A DNA stretch of 49,066 nt from assembly GCA_937893605.1 (NCBI GenBank), contig CALBGG010000041.1:1-49066 (forward strand), in the 5' to 3' direction. The notes under the pieces were generated by a model. That model did no database searches. It worked only from the letters and a program-made list of their open reading frames with translations, and was not told the origin of the DNA. Of the stretch, positions 23,697 through 31,350 are shown in pieces. This DNA comes from an uncultured Clostridia bacterium. Lineage in GTDB: Bacteria > Bacillota > Clostridia > Oscillospirales > Oscillospiraceae. A program made the position numbers and the translations under genes. Within the stretch, counting starts at the first letter, position 1, and each line of letters begins with the position of its first letter.

Positions 23697-25298
23697 TCAC
23701 AGCTGAGGGCCTGCCGCGACGAGCGCCTTGCCCGCTTCGCTGCCTTCGTACTTTGCGAAGTTCTTTATGAAGCGGCCGGCGAGATCCTTTGCCTTGTTCT
23801 CCCACTCGGTGGGATCGGCGTAGGTGTTGCGCGGGTCGAGGATGCCGGTGTCAACGCCCTCAAGGACGGTGGGAACTTCAAAGTTGAAGTAGGGTATGGT
23901 CTTCGTGGGCGCACCGAGGATAGCGCCGCCGAGGATGGCGTCGATAATGCCGCGGGTGTCCTTAATGGAGATGCGCTTGCCGGTGCCGTTCCAGCCGGTG
24001 TTGACGAGATATGCCTTCGCGCCGCTCAGCTCCATTTTCTTTACGAGCTCTTCGGCGTACTTTGTCGGATGCAGCTCAAGAAATGCCTGACCGAAGCATG
24101 CCGAGAAGGTGGGGGTGGGCTCTGTTATGCCGCGCTCGGTGCCGGCGAGCTTTGCCGTAAAGCCGGACAGGAAGTAGTACTTGGTCTGCTCGGGAGTGAG
24201 GATGGAAACGGGAGGCAGAACGCCGAATGCGTCTGCGGACAGGAAGATGACGTTCTTTGCCGCGGGAGCTGCGCTCACGGGGCGGACGATGTTCTTGATG
24301 TGGTAAATGGGGTAGGAGACACGGGTGTTCTCGGTGACGGACTTGTCGGCAAAGTCGATCTTGCCGTTTTTGTCGACGGTCACGTTTTCAAGCAGAGCGT
24401 TGCGCTTTATCGCGTTGTATATATCGGGCTCGGACTCCTTGTCGAGGTTTATGACCTTTGCGTAGCAGCCGCCCTCGAAGTTGAAAACGCCGTTATCGTC
24501 CCAGCCGTGCTCGTCGTCGCCGATGAGAAGACGCTTGGGATCGGTGGAAAGGGTGGTCTTGCCGGTGCCGGAAAGTCCGAAGAAAATGGCGGTATTTTCG
24601 CCGTTTAAGTCGGTGTTTGCCGAGCAGTGCATGGAGGCTATACCCTTGAGCGGCAGGTAGTAGTTCATCATGCTGAACATGCCCTTCTTCATCTCACCGC
24701 CGTACCAGGTGTTGATGATGACCTGCTCGCGGCTGGTGATGTTGAAAACGACCGCGGTCTCGGAGTTTAGACCCAGCTCCTTATAGTTTTCGACCTTGGC
24801 CTTGGAGGCGTTGTAGACGACAAAGTCCGGCTCAAAGTTCTCAAGCTCCTCTGCGGTCGGACGAATGAACATATTCGTTACAAAGTGCGCCTGCCATGCG
24901 ACCTCCATGATGAAGCGGATTGCCATGCGCGTGTCCTTATTCGCGCCGCAGAAAGCATCGACCACATACAGCTTCTTGCCGCACAGCTCCTTTACCGCGA
25001 TTTCCTTAACGGCCTTCCATGCCTCCTGAGTGGCGGGGTGGTTATCGTTTTTATATTCATCGCTCGTCCACCAGACGGTGTCCTTGCTGTTTTCATCGAC
25101 AACGATGAATTTGTCCTTGGGGGAGCGGCCCGTGTAAATGCCGGTCATAACGTTCACGGCGCCAAGCTCGGTGAGCACGCCCTTTTCAAAGCCCTCAAGG
25201 CCGGGCTGCATTTCGTCTTCAAAAAGCTTCTCGTAAGAGGGGTTGCGGATGATCTCCGTAGTTCCGGTGATACCGTATCTGCTCAGATCAATACTCAT
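23697..25298 (-). CDS. pckA: Phosphoenolpyruvate carboxykinase (ATP)
   Basis: 533 residues, full length for the ATP-dependent enzyme, which interconverts oxaloacetate plus ATP with PEP, CO2 and ADP. Anaerobes often use it in the carboxylating direction to conserve energy. Seen: TGRSPKDKFIV, the substrate loop NTWYGGEMKKGMFSMMNYYLP, kinase P-loop GLSGTGKTTLS, metal/phosphate strand IGDDEHGWDDNGVFNFEGGCYAK, and NTGWNGTGKRISI near the C-terminus. Promoter at 25368-25396. The roughly 70-nt leader holds an AT-rich 9-bp inverted repeat at 25328-25352. It converges on the SLOG gene. Confidence 0.97.
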   Translation of the reverse strand: MSIDLSRYGITGTTEIIRNPSYEKLFEDEMQPGLEGFEKGVLTELGAVNVMTGIYTGRSPKDKFIVVDENSKDTVWWTSDEYKNDNHPATQEAWKAVKEIAVKELCGKKLYVVDAFCGANKDTRMAIRFIMEVAWQAHFVTNMFIRPTAEELENFEPDFVVYNASKAKVENYKELGLNSETAVVFNITSREQVIINTWYGGEMKKGMFSMMNYYLPLKGIASMHCSANTDLNGENTAIFFGLSGTGKTTLSTDPKRLLIGDDEHGWDDNGVFNFEGGCYAKVINLDKESEPDIYNAIKRNALLENVTVDKNGKIDFADKSVTENTRVSYPIYHIKNIVRPVSAAPAAKNVIFLSADAFGVLPPVSILTPEQTKYYFLSGFTAKLAGTERGITEPTPTFSACFGQAFLELHPTKYAEELVKKMELSGAKAYLVNTGWNGTGKRISIKDTRGIIDAILGGAILGAPTKTIPYFNFEVPTVLEGVDTGILDPRNTYADPTEWENKAKDLAGRFIKNFAKYEGSEAGKALVAAGPQL

Positions 25299-25327
25299 TT
25301 CAATAACCTCGCTTATTAAAAAATTAC

Positions 25328-25352
25328 ATTTACTGCAAAATACGCAGTAAAT
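25328..25352 (-). promoter_or_regulatory. Inverted repeat in the pckA leader
   Basis: ATTTACTGC (25328-25336) and GCAGTAAAT (25344-25352) are exact complements across a 7-nt spacer, between the promoter and the start codon. It could be a repressor operator or a weak RNA hairpin; a T-run follows on the transcript strand. Confidence 0.5.
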
Positions 25353-25367
25353 TTTTATGATGTTATC

Positions 25368-25396
25368 ATTATATATTTGCCGATGTTAAAGGTCAA
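25368..25396 (-). promoter_or_regulatory. Promoter of pckA
   Basis: Minus strand TTGACC (25396-25391), 17-nt spacer, TATAAT (25373-25368). Confidence 0.85.
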
Positions 25397-25473
25397 CCAT
25401 TATATTAACACAAAATGATACTTTATATAAAGCTGCATATGTTAACGATCATTGATCAGAGCAATGCAAATAC

Positions 25474-25512
25474 AAAACGGCGCCCGGCAGAGATTTTTCT
25501 CCGCGGGCGCCG
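25474..25512 (-). terminator. Terminator of the deacylase-antiporter operon
   Basis: CGGCGCCCG (25478-25486) pairs with CGGGCGCCG (25504-25512), with an inner CGGAGA/TCTGC-like extension, then TTTTG on the minus strand. Confidence 0.8.
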
Positions 25513-25538
25513 AGTGCGGTTAAACGCTGCTGCCGCCG

Positions 25539-26951
25539 TCACATTGCAAAGCCGAGCACTGCGTACAGCGCAAAGGAAATTACCGCAAATATAAGCACAT
25601 AGGGCATCTGCGTTTTGATGTGGTCGATAATGTCGCAGCCGGTCGTCGCGCAGGACATGATCGTCGTATCCGATATGGGAGAGGCATGATCTCCGAAGAT
25701 AGAACCGCCGAACACCGCTCCGGTAACAAGAGGGATGTTTATATCCATGCTGATGGCCATGGGAAGGCAGATGACCGACATGATAGCCATGGTTCCCATT
25801 GAGGTTCCCGTTGCAAATGAAAGAAGCATACAAAGAAAGAAGCTGAGCGCCGGAAGAAGAGCCGGACTTAGGACGCTTGTAAAGATGGATGTGAGATAGG
25901 TTCCGGTGTCAAGGCTGCTCACAAGGTTTCCCATTGTAAAGCCGAACAGCAGAACGCCTGCTACCGAAAGCATGGTACCCATTCCTTTGAACATTTCGTT
26001 TATTACTTCATCCACAGAAAACAACTTCTGCACTACGCATATGATACAGATTGTAAGCACGGCAAAGATGCAGCCCCAAAGGAGGCTTTGATGTCCGGCT
26101 CCCTGCGTCGGGTTTCCTTCGCCGGTAATGGTGAGCACGGCAAGAATCGTGGCAATAAGCACACCCATCGGCAGGAGCATATTCAAAAGACGCGGCTTTG
26201 TGCTGCCGTCCGTCTCCGCTTCTTCGGTAATTGAGCTGCCGCGGCCGGGATTGTCCAGCTCGCCGGTTTTCTCCGCTCGGTCTTCCGCTTTTCGCATAGC
26301 CCCTATGTTTATTCCGAACAGTGAGACGGCGAACGTGCCGAATACGGCAAGAATGCAGTAAAAGTTGAGCGGAATGGACCGGAGCAGAACCGAAATGGCT
26401 TCGTTTTCCGGAACACCGCCGGAGGTGATGTAGCCGGTCAGGGCAGCGAGCCAGCCGCTGAGAGGAAAGAGCACGCACCACGGCGTTGAGGTTGCGTGGA
26501 CGATGAATGCCGACTTTTCATGAGGAACCTTAAGTGCGTCGTTGAACGGCCGGGAAACGGATCCTGTAACCATACAGCTGAGAGAGCCGGAGGTGAAAAC
26601 GATAATGCCGAGCAGCCATGTGAAAATGTTGGCGCCGCGCTTCGATTTGATAAGCGCACGCTTCTTCAGCATAACGTCTGTAAATCCTTCCACGCCGCCG
26701 GACTTTTCTATGAGGTATATGAGTGCGCCGATAAGCAGAAATGAAATGAGCGTGATCGTATTTCCGGTACTTTCAAAGGTGTGAATAAAACTGTAGAAGG
26801 TGTCGTTGAGACCGGTCAGAGGTGATCCTCCGCACAAGACCATCGAACCTGTGAAAATGCCGATGAAAAGCGAGATAAAGACGTTTTTCGTTACCAATGC
26901 CAGCACAATCGTGAGAAGAGGCGGAACGACCGACCAGAAACCGTACTGCAT
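25539..26951 (-). CDS. NhaC family Na+/H+ antiporter-type transporter
   Basis: 470 residues, about 11-12 membrane helices, ion-transporter superfamily. Seen: VVPPLLTIVLALVTKNVFISLF at the N-terminus, given here as VVPPLLTIVLAL and TKNVFISLFIGIF, a central FTSGSLSCMVTGSVSRPFNDAL, and the family hallmark FGGSIFGDHASPISDTTIMS near the C-terminus. The loop at about 215-240 is charged. The SD AAGGAGG overlaps the stop region of the upstream deacylase, a 15-nt gap, so both are one operon. NhaC relatives exchange Na+/H+ or organic substrates such as lactate and malate; here uptake or product export for the deacylase is plausible but unproven. Confidence 0.87.
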   Translation of the reverse strand: MQYGFWSVVPPLLTIVLALVTKNVFISLFIGIFTGSMVLCGGSPLTGLNDTFYSFIHTFESTGNTITLISFLLIGALIYLIEKSGGVEGFTDVMLKKRALIKSKRGANIFTWLLGIIVFTSGSLSCMVTGSVSRPFNDALKVPHEKSAFIVHATSTPWCVLFPLSGWLAALTGYITSGGVPENEAISVLLRSIPLNFYCILAVFGTFAVSLFGINIGAMRKAEDRAEKTGELDNPGRGSSITEEAETDGSTKPRLLNMLLPMGVLIATILAVLTITGEGNPTQGAGHQSLLWGCIFAVLTICIICVVQKLFSVDEVINEMFKGMGTMLSVAGVLLFGFTMGNLVSSLDTGTYLTSIFTSVLSPALLPALSFFLCMLLSFATGTSMGTMAIMSVICLPMAISMDINIPLVTGAVFGGSIFGDHASPISDTTIMSCATTGCDIIDHIKTQMPYVLIFAVISFALYAVLGFAM

Positions 26952-26966
26952 GAATGTGATCCTCCT

Positions 26967-28325
26967 TTATTTTCTTAAACTTCTGCCGAGATCGCTTTTA
27001 ACGATACGGCCTTGTTCCGCGGCGGTAACACCGCCGATAAGAACTCTGTCTATTCCTTTCGGTACACGCACGGGGTGCTGAAAATCAGCACAGTCCGTAA
27101 TGTGCTCCGGGCTGAATATCACTATATCCGCATCCGACCCAATGCTAAGCCGACCCTTTGATAAAAGCCCGAGACGGTCGGCCGGCATGGCGGTCATTTT
27201 GCTTATCGCATCATAAATTCCGATCTTGCCGCGACGGACAAACTGGGCAAGGAAGCGGGGAAACGCCCCGGCAGCACGCGGATGCCCCTGCCCATGCGAC
27301 AATATCCCGTCGCTTGCCAGCATGACGTTCGGGTGAAAAAAGGCACGGTCTACATCGGCCTCCCGCATGACATAGCATACGGTGAGACACTCCGGATGAG
27401 CGCGGCGTACTTCGTTGAACACGCTCTCGGTACAGCGCTGCCCCTTGTATTTTCCCTCGCACAGCTCCACCGCGTCGTAGGAACAGCCGTAACGCTCCAT
27501 CCAGCCGTCGTCATATGTGGCGGAGCCTATTGATGTGGAAAAAGCCTCGTACGGATAGCAGTCGCAGCTCACATCAAGCCCGTTCATTCGATAAAGATCG
27601 ACCATGCGAAGAAAGCTCTCCATCTGGCCGAACCCTGCCATGCTGCCTATATGGGACAGCTGCACGGGAATGCCGAGCTCCATGCCGGCATCAAGTATTT
27701 CTCTCCCCGCTGCAAAGACCTCCTGTGCGTCGGAGCGAATGTGCGCGGCGATCATTTTGTTGCTTTCGCAGCACGGGCGCGCAGCGGCGAGTATTTCCTC
27801 GTGATCCGTTCCGGGAGAATATCGCAGTCCATACGATACACCCAGACAGCCGCGTGCAAGCGCACGCTCTATCCCTTCGCGTATTTTTATACGCTGCATG
27901 CAAGTTGCGGGCAAATAGCGGTCGGCCACACCGGCACACCTGCGAAAATAGGTATGCCCCGCAAGCATGCCTACATTTACCGCAGCTCCGTTCCGATCCA
28001 CGATATCAAGATAATCCGCCGGATCACAGCAGTTATCTCCGCAGTTTCCGCCGATGGCGGTGGTTACGCCCATGCGCAGCATGCAGCTGAATATTGCACG
28101 ATCCGCATCCGCATATATACGGCCGTTTTCTACGGGATCTTCATGCATATGTATATCGATGAAGCCGGGGCAAACAATTTTGCCTGCTGCATCTATGCGC
28201 TCGTCTGCCTCGGGCATGCTTTCGGTTATATATGCCACACGTCCGTTTTCTATAAGCAAGCTGAGATACGCATCGACTCTGTTAGCCGGATCTATGAGAC
28301 GGCCTCCGTAAATTAATGTTCGCAA
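26967..28325 (-). CDS. N-acyl-D-amino-acid deacylase family amidohydrolase
   Basis: 452 residues from TTG 28325, which has a perfect AAGGAGG 9 nt upstream; the open frame extends 32 codons further but without an SD. Belongs to the D-aminoacylase/N-acyl-D-amino-acid deacylase branch of amidohydrolases. Seen: LIYGGRLIDPANRVD, PGFIDIHMHED (metal His-x-His), GVTTAIGGNCGDN, GVSYGLRYSPGTD, HIRSDAQEVF, VQLSHIGSM, and LASDGILSHGQGHPRAAGAFPRF, written here as ASDGILSHGQGHPR, where the Asp is the catalytic base. Product releases D-amino acids from acylated forms; the natural substrate could be cell-wall derived. First gene of an operon with the NhaC-type transporter. Confidence 0.82.
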   Translation of the reverse strand: MRTLIYGGRLIDPANRVDAYLSLLIENGRVAYITESMPEADERIDAAGKIVCPGFIDIHMHEDPVENGRIYADADRAIFSCMLRMGVTTAIGGNCGDNCCDPADYLDIVDRNGAAVNVGMLAGHTYFRRCAGVADRYLPATCMQRIKIREGIERALARGCLGVSYGLRYSPGTDHEEILAAARPCCESNKMIAAHIRSDAQEVFAAGREILDAGMELGIPVQLSHIGSMAGFGQMESFLRMVDLYRMNGLDVSCDCYPYEAFSTSIGSATYDDGWMERYGCSYDAVELCEGKYKGQRCTESVFNEVRRAHPECLTVCYVMREADVDRAFFHPNVMLASDGILSHGQGHPRAAGAFPRFLAQFVRRGKIGIYDAISKMTAMPADRLGLLSKGRLSIGSDADIVIFSPEHITDCADFQHPVRVPKGIDRVLIGGVTAAEQGRIVKSDLGRSLRK

Positions 28326-28355
28326 AATGAAGAACCTCCTTACTGCCACACCTTC

Positions 28356-28361
28356 ATTATA
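28356..28361 (-). promoter_or_regulatory. Candidate -10 of the deacylase operon
   Basis: Perfect TATAAT on the minus strand, 20 nt before the SD. No convincing -35; TTTTGA lies at a 16-nt spacing. Confidence 0.4.
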
Positions 28362-28436
28362 CGTTGATTTTTTTAAATCAAAATTGTCATATATGCTGAA
28401 TTCATTGCAAAAAGTGCTCATATCAGTGCCCTCCGG

Positions 28437-28485
28437 GAAAAAGAAGACCCCCGACAGGTCATCGTAAGAACGATGCCTGTCGGGG
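28437..28485 (-). terminator. Terminator of the HAD hydrolase gene
   Basis: CCCCGACAGG (28449-28458) pairs with CCTGTCGGGG (28476-28485), extended by ATCGT/ACGAT in the stem, then CTTCTTTTTC on the minus strand. Confidence 0.8.
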
Positions 28486-28541
28486 TATACGAGGAAGGGT
28501 CGTAAACCCTGTCGGGAGAGGATAAAAGCTCCGCAATTTCT

Positions 28542-29183
28542 TTACTTTGTCAGATATTTATACAAGTCGTCCGTGTCCTCGGCAACATACACCGCGCCCT
28601 CGGCCTCGAGCTCGCCGGGCTCGGCGTAGCCGAAGCGAACGCCTACGCAGGAAACGCCGCACTTTTTCGCGCCGATAACGTCATATTTTCTGTCGCCGAC
28701 CATGATAGCCTCGTTTGGCTCTATGCCGAAGAGCGACAGGACATATTCGATGACCTCCCACTTCTGCCCGCGTGTACCGTCGAGCTCCGAGCCGCAGACG
28801 AGGTCGAAATCATTCTGCATATTGTATTTTTCAAGTATCCTCTGCGCAAAATGACGGGGCTTGCTCGTCGCGACGGCGAGCTTTATGCCCTTTGAGCGAA
28901 GCTTTCCCATAAGCTCGCGCATGCCGGGGAAGGGACTGCATTCGGCCCAGCCGACGGGCGCATAGCGTTCACGGTAAAGCTCGACTGCCCTGCGCGCCTG
29001 CTCGGGGCTCATGCCGTAGCGCAGCGAAAACATCTCATCCAGCGGAGGACCGGCAAAGCACATGAGATCCTTTAATTCGGCCTCGATGCCCATTTTTCCG
29101 AGCGCATACTTTACGCTTTTTGTTATACCCTCGGCAGAATCAAAGACTGTGCCGTCAAAGTCAAATAAAACGTAGTTTTTCAT
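28542..29183 (-). CDS. HAD family phosphatase (phosphoglycolate-phosphatase/PpaX-like)
   Basis: 213 residues from ATG 29183, placed by GAGGTG 6 nt upstream; a GTG three codons earlier is part of that SD. Haloacid dehalogenase superfamily with a helical cap (subclass I). Motif I is FDFDGTVFDS with nucleophile Asp, motif II VATSKP, motif III the Lys of RGQKWEVIE, and motif IV MVGDRKYDVIGAKKCG. The cap insert GPPLDEMFSLRYG is of the Gph/PpaX type. Likely a housekeeping phosphatase on phosphoglycolate, pyrophosphate or a nucleotide. Single gene, divergent from recJ. Confidence 0.88.
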   Translation of the reverse strand: MKNYVLFDFDGTVFDSAEGITKSVKYALGKMGIEAELKDLMCFAGPPLDEMFSLRYGMSPEQARRAVELYRERYAPVGWAECSPFPGMRELMGKLRSKGIKLAVATSKPRHFAQRILEKYNMQNDFDLVCGSELDGTRGQKWEVIEYVLSLFGIEPNEAIMVGDRKYDVIGAKKCGVSCVGVRFGYAEPGELEAEGAVYVAEDTDDLYKYLTK

Positions 29184-29207
29184 AAGTAACACCTCACAGA
29201 CGGCTCA

Positions 29208-29236
29208 GTTTAACATTAATTTAAACTCGATGTCAA
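29208..29236 (-). promoter_or_regulatory. Promoter of the HAD hydrolase gene
   Basis: Minus strand TTGACA (29236-29231), 17-nt spacer, weak TTAAAC (29213-29208) helped by TG just upstream. Confidence 0.5.
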
Positions 29237-29264
29237 TTAATAATGTAAAATAAGACTGTCATAC

Positions 29265-29293
29265 TTGATTAACCGCCGCGCTTTTGTTATTAT
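29265..29293 (+). promoter_or_regulatory. Promoter of the recJ operon
   Basis: TTGATT (29265-29270), 17-nt spacer, TATTAT (29288-29293). Further TATAAT words at 29291-29296 and 29301-29306 are alternatives. Confidence 0.55.
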
Positions 29294-29334
29294 AATCTAT
29301 TATAATAAATATTAAATTGAAGCAGTGTTTGCGA

Positions 29335-31350
29335 ATGAATTACAGTAAATGGAAAATTGAAGAATGTCCGACAGATAAGCTGAAACTGTTCACCGATGCG
29401 GGCTATCCCGCGCTTCTTGCGGCGATGCTCGCCGTGCGCGGGTTCGGCAGCGTGCAGGAGGCGAAAAGCTTCCTTGACGGCGGCGCGGAGCTTTTGCGCG
29501 ATCCGTTTCTTATGAAGGATATGGACAAGGCCGTTTCGAGGATAGAGCGTGCATTGAGCATGCGCGAGACCGTGGCCGTTTACGGCGACTATGACGTTGA
29601 CGGCATAACCTCGACCTGCCTTTTGACCGACTGGCTGCGCGGGCGCGGGCTTGAGTGCTATCCGTATATACCCGACCGCATCGGCGAGGGCTACGGGCTC
29701 AACAGCGCGGCGATAGATACGCTGCACCGCAGGGGCGTGAGCCTTATTATAAGCGTCGACTGCGGCATAACGGCGTCCGAGGAGGCCGAGCACGCAAAGG
29801 AGATCGGCGTCGATCTTATCATAACCGACCACCACGAGTGCCGCGAGCAGACAATACCCGACGCCATAGCCGTCATCGACCCCAAGCAGGAAGACTGCAC
29901 GTATCCGAATAAGGATCTTGCCGGAGTCGGCGTTGCCTTGAAGCTCGTGTGCGCGGTCGAGGGAAAAAGCGATGAGATCGTTGAGCGCTACGCGGATCTT
30001 GCGGCAATCGGCACGGTTGCCGACGTTGTGCCGCTTACGGGCGAGAACAGATATATTGTACGCCGCGGCATTGAAAAGCTCGGCTCGCCGACGCGTCCGG
30101 GACTTGCGGCGCTCCTGCGCGAGTCTGGTGTGTCGGAAAAGAAAATATCCTCCTCGACGATCGGATTTTCGCTCGCACCGCGCCTTAACGCGGCCGGCCG
30201 CCTCGGTGAGGTGTCCGTTGCCGGTAAGCTTCTTATGACGCGCGACAAAAAGGAGGCAAACGACCTCGCCGGCGAGCTGTGTGAATTAAACCGCCGCCGC
30301 CAGCATCTCGAAACCGAGATATGGGACGATGCCTCCGGCATGATGGACGGAAAGACCCCGTCGACGCCGATAGTCCTGGCAAGCGAGAAGTGGCATCAGG
30401 GAGTTATCGGAATAGCGGCCTCAAAGCTCGCCGAGCAGTATTCAAAGCCGACTGTTATGATATGTCTTGACGGCGACAAGGGCAAGGGCTCGTGCCGGAG
30501 CTACGGCGGCTTTAACCTTTTCGACGCGCTGTCTGCGTGCTCTGAATATCTCGAGGGCTTCGGAGGTCACGCGCTTGCGGCAGGACTTAATATAAAGCGT
30601 GATAAGCTGCGGCAGTTCTGCCGCGCGTTCAGCGAATATTATGAGCGCAATAAGCCAACGGAGCCCCCGATGCTCAGCTGCGATATGCAGATAACAGACC
30701 CACGGGTGCTGGACATGCAGGGCGTCGACTCGCTCTCGCGGCTTGAGCCATACGGCAGCGGAAACCCCAAGCCCACGCTGTGCATTATCGGCGCTCGTCT
30801 TGAGAAAGTAACGCCCATCGGCGGCGGGAAGCATCTGCGCCTGGGTATAAGCTACAAGGGCACGGAATTCGAGTGCGTTTTCTTCTCGCACAGCGAATCC
30901 GAGCTCGGGCTGAGAGCCGGAGACAGGGTGGACGTTGCCTTCACTCCACAGATAAACGAGTTCAGACTGCGCCGCAGCGTGCAGCTTCAGATAACTGAGA
31001 TGAGAAAGCATGATCCCAGGCCGCTGTGCGGCATGATACTCGATGATGAGGTATCGCTTCGTGAGGCTTCCGCCTATTGCCCGGATCGCGGTGCCTTTGT
31101 GAAGGCCTGGCGCGGACTGCAGGCTGTCGGCGGCTCGGTTGCAGGAGATCTTGACGGCATAATAAGCCAGTGTCCGCACGGGATAGAGCCGGAGAGATTC
31201 TGCATATGCCTGCGCGTTTTGTGCGAGCTGGGTCTGCTGCGCACCGTGATCCCCGGTTCGGTGTTTGGAGCAAAAATGGTTTCCGGCAGCGCGAAGGTCA
31301 ACCTTGAAAGCTCGGAGCTCATAAAACGCCTGAAAGCGAGACGGTCATGA
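29335..31350 (+). CDS. recJ: Single-stranded-DNA-specific exonuclease RecJ
   Basis: 671 residues from ATG 29335; a TTG 6 codons earlier is the alternative and neither has a strong SD. 5'-3' single-strand exonuclease in recombination and mismatch repair. DHH superfamily: motif I YGDYDVDG with Asp85, Asp87 and Asp89, motif II SVDCGIT, motif III DHH at 165-167, then PNKDLAGVGVALKL. DHHA1 domain with GGHALAAGLNI, followed by an OB-fold and a C-terminal extension (about 540-671) typical of Bacillota RecJ. It opens a five-gene operon; the stop overlaps rel by 4 nt. Confidence 0.94.
   Translation: MNYSKWKIEECPTDKLKLFTDAGYPALLAAMLAVRGFGSVQEAKSFLDGGAELLRDPFLMKDMDKAVSRIERALSMRETVAVYGDYDVDGITSTCLLTDWLRGRGLECYPYIPDRIGEGYGLNSAAIDTLHRRGVSLIISVDCGITASEEAEHAKEIGVDLIITDHHECREQTIPDAIAVIDPKQEDCTYPNKDLAGVGVALKLVCAVEGKSDEIVERYADLAAIGTVADVVPLTGENRYIVRRGIEKLGSPTRPGLAALLRESGVSEKKISSSTIGFSLAPRLNAAGRLGEVSVAGKLLMTRDKKEANDLAGELCELNRRRQHLETEIWDDASGMMDGKTPSTPIVLASEKWHQGVIGIAASKLAEQYSKPTVMICLDGDKGKGSCRSYGGFNLFDALSACSEYLEGFGGHALAAGLNIKRDKLRQFCRAFSEYYERNKPTEPPMLSCDMQITDPRVLDMQGVDSLSRLEPYGSGNPKPTLCIIGARLEKVTPIGGGKHLRLGISYKGTEFECVFFSHSESELGLRAGDRVDVAFTPQINEFRLRRSVQLQITEMRKHDPRPLCGMILDDEVSLREASAYCPDRGAFVKAWRGLQAVGGSVAGDLDGIISQCPHGIEPERFCICLRVLCELGLLRTVIPGSVFGAKMVSGSAKVNLESSELIKRLKARRS

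Noticed and set aside
28326..28421. 32-codon N-terminal extension of the deacylase
   Set aside because: It would start upstream of the TATAAT and has no SD; AAGGAGG directs translation to TTG 28325, and the family pattern starts there.
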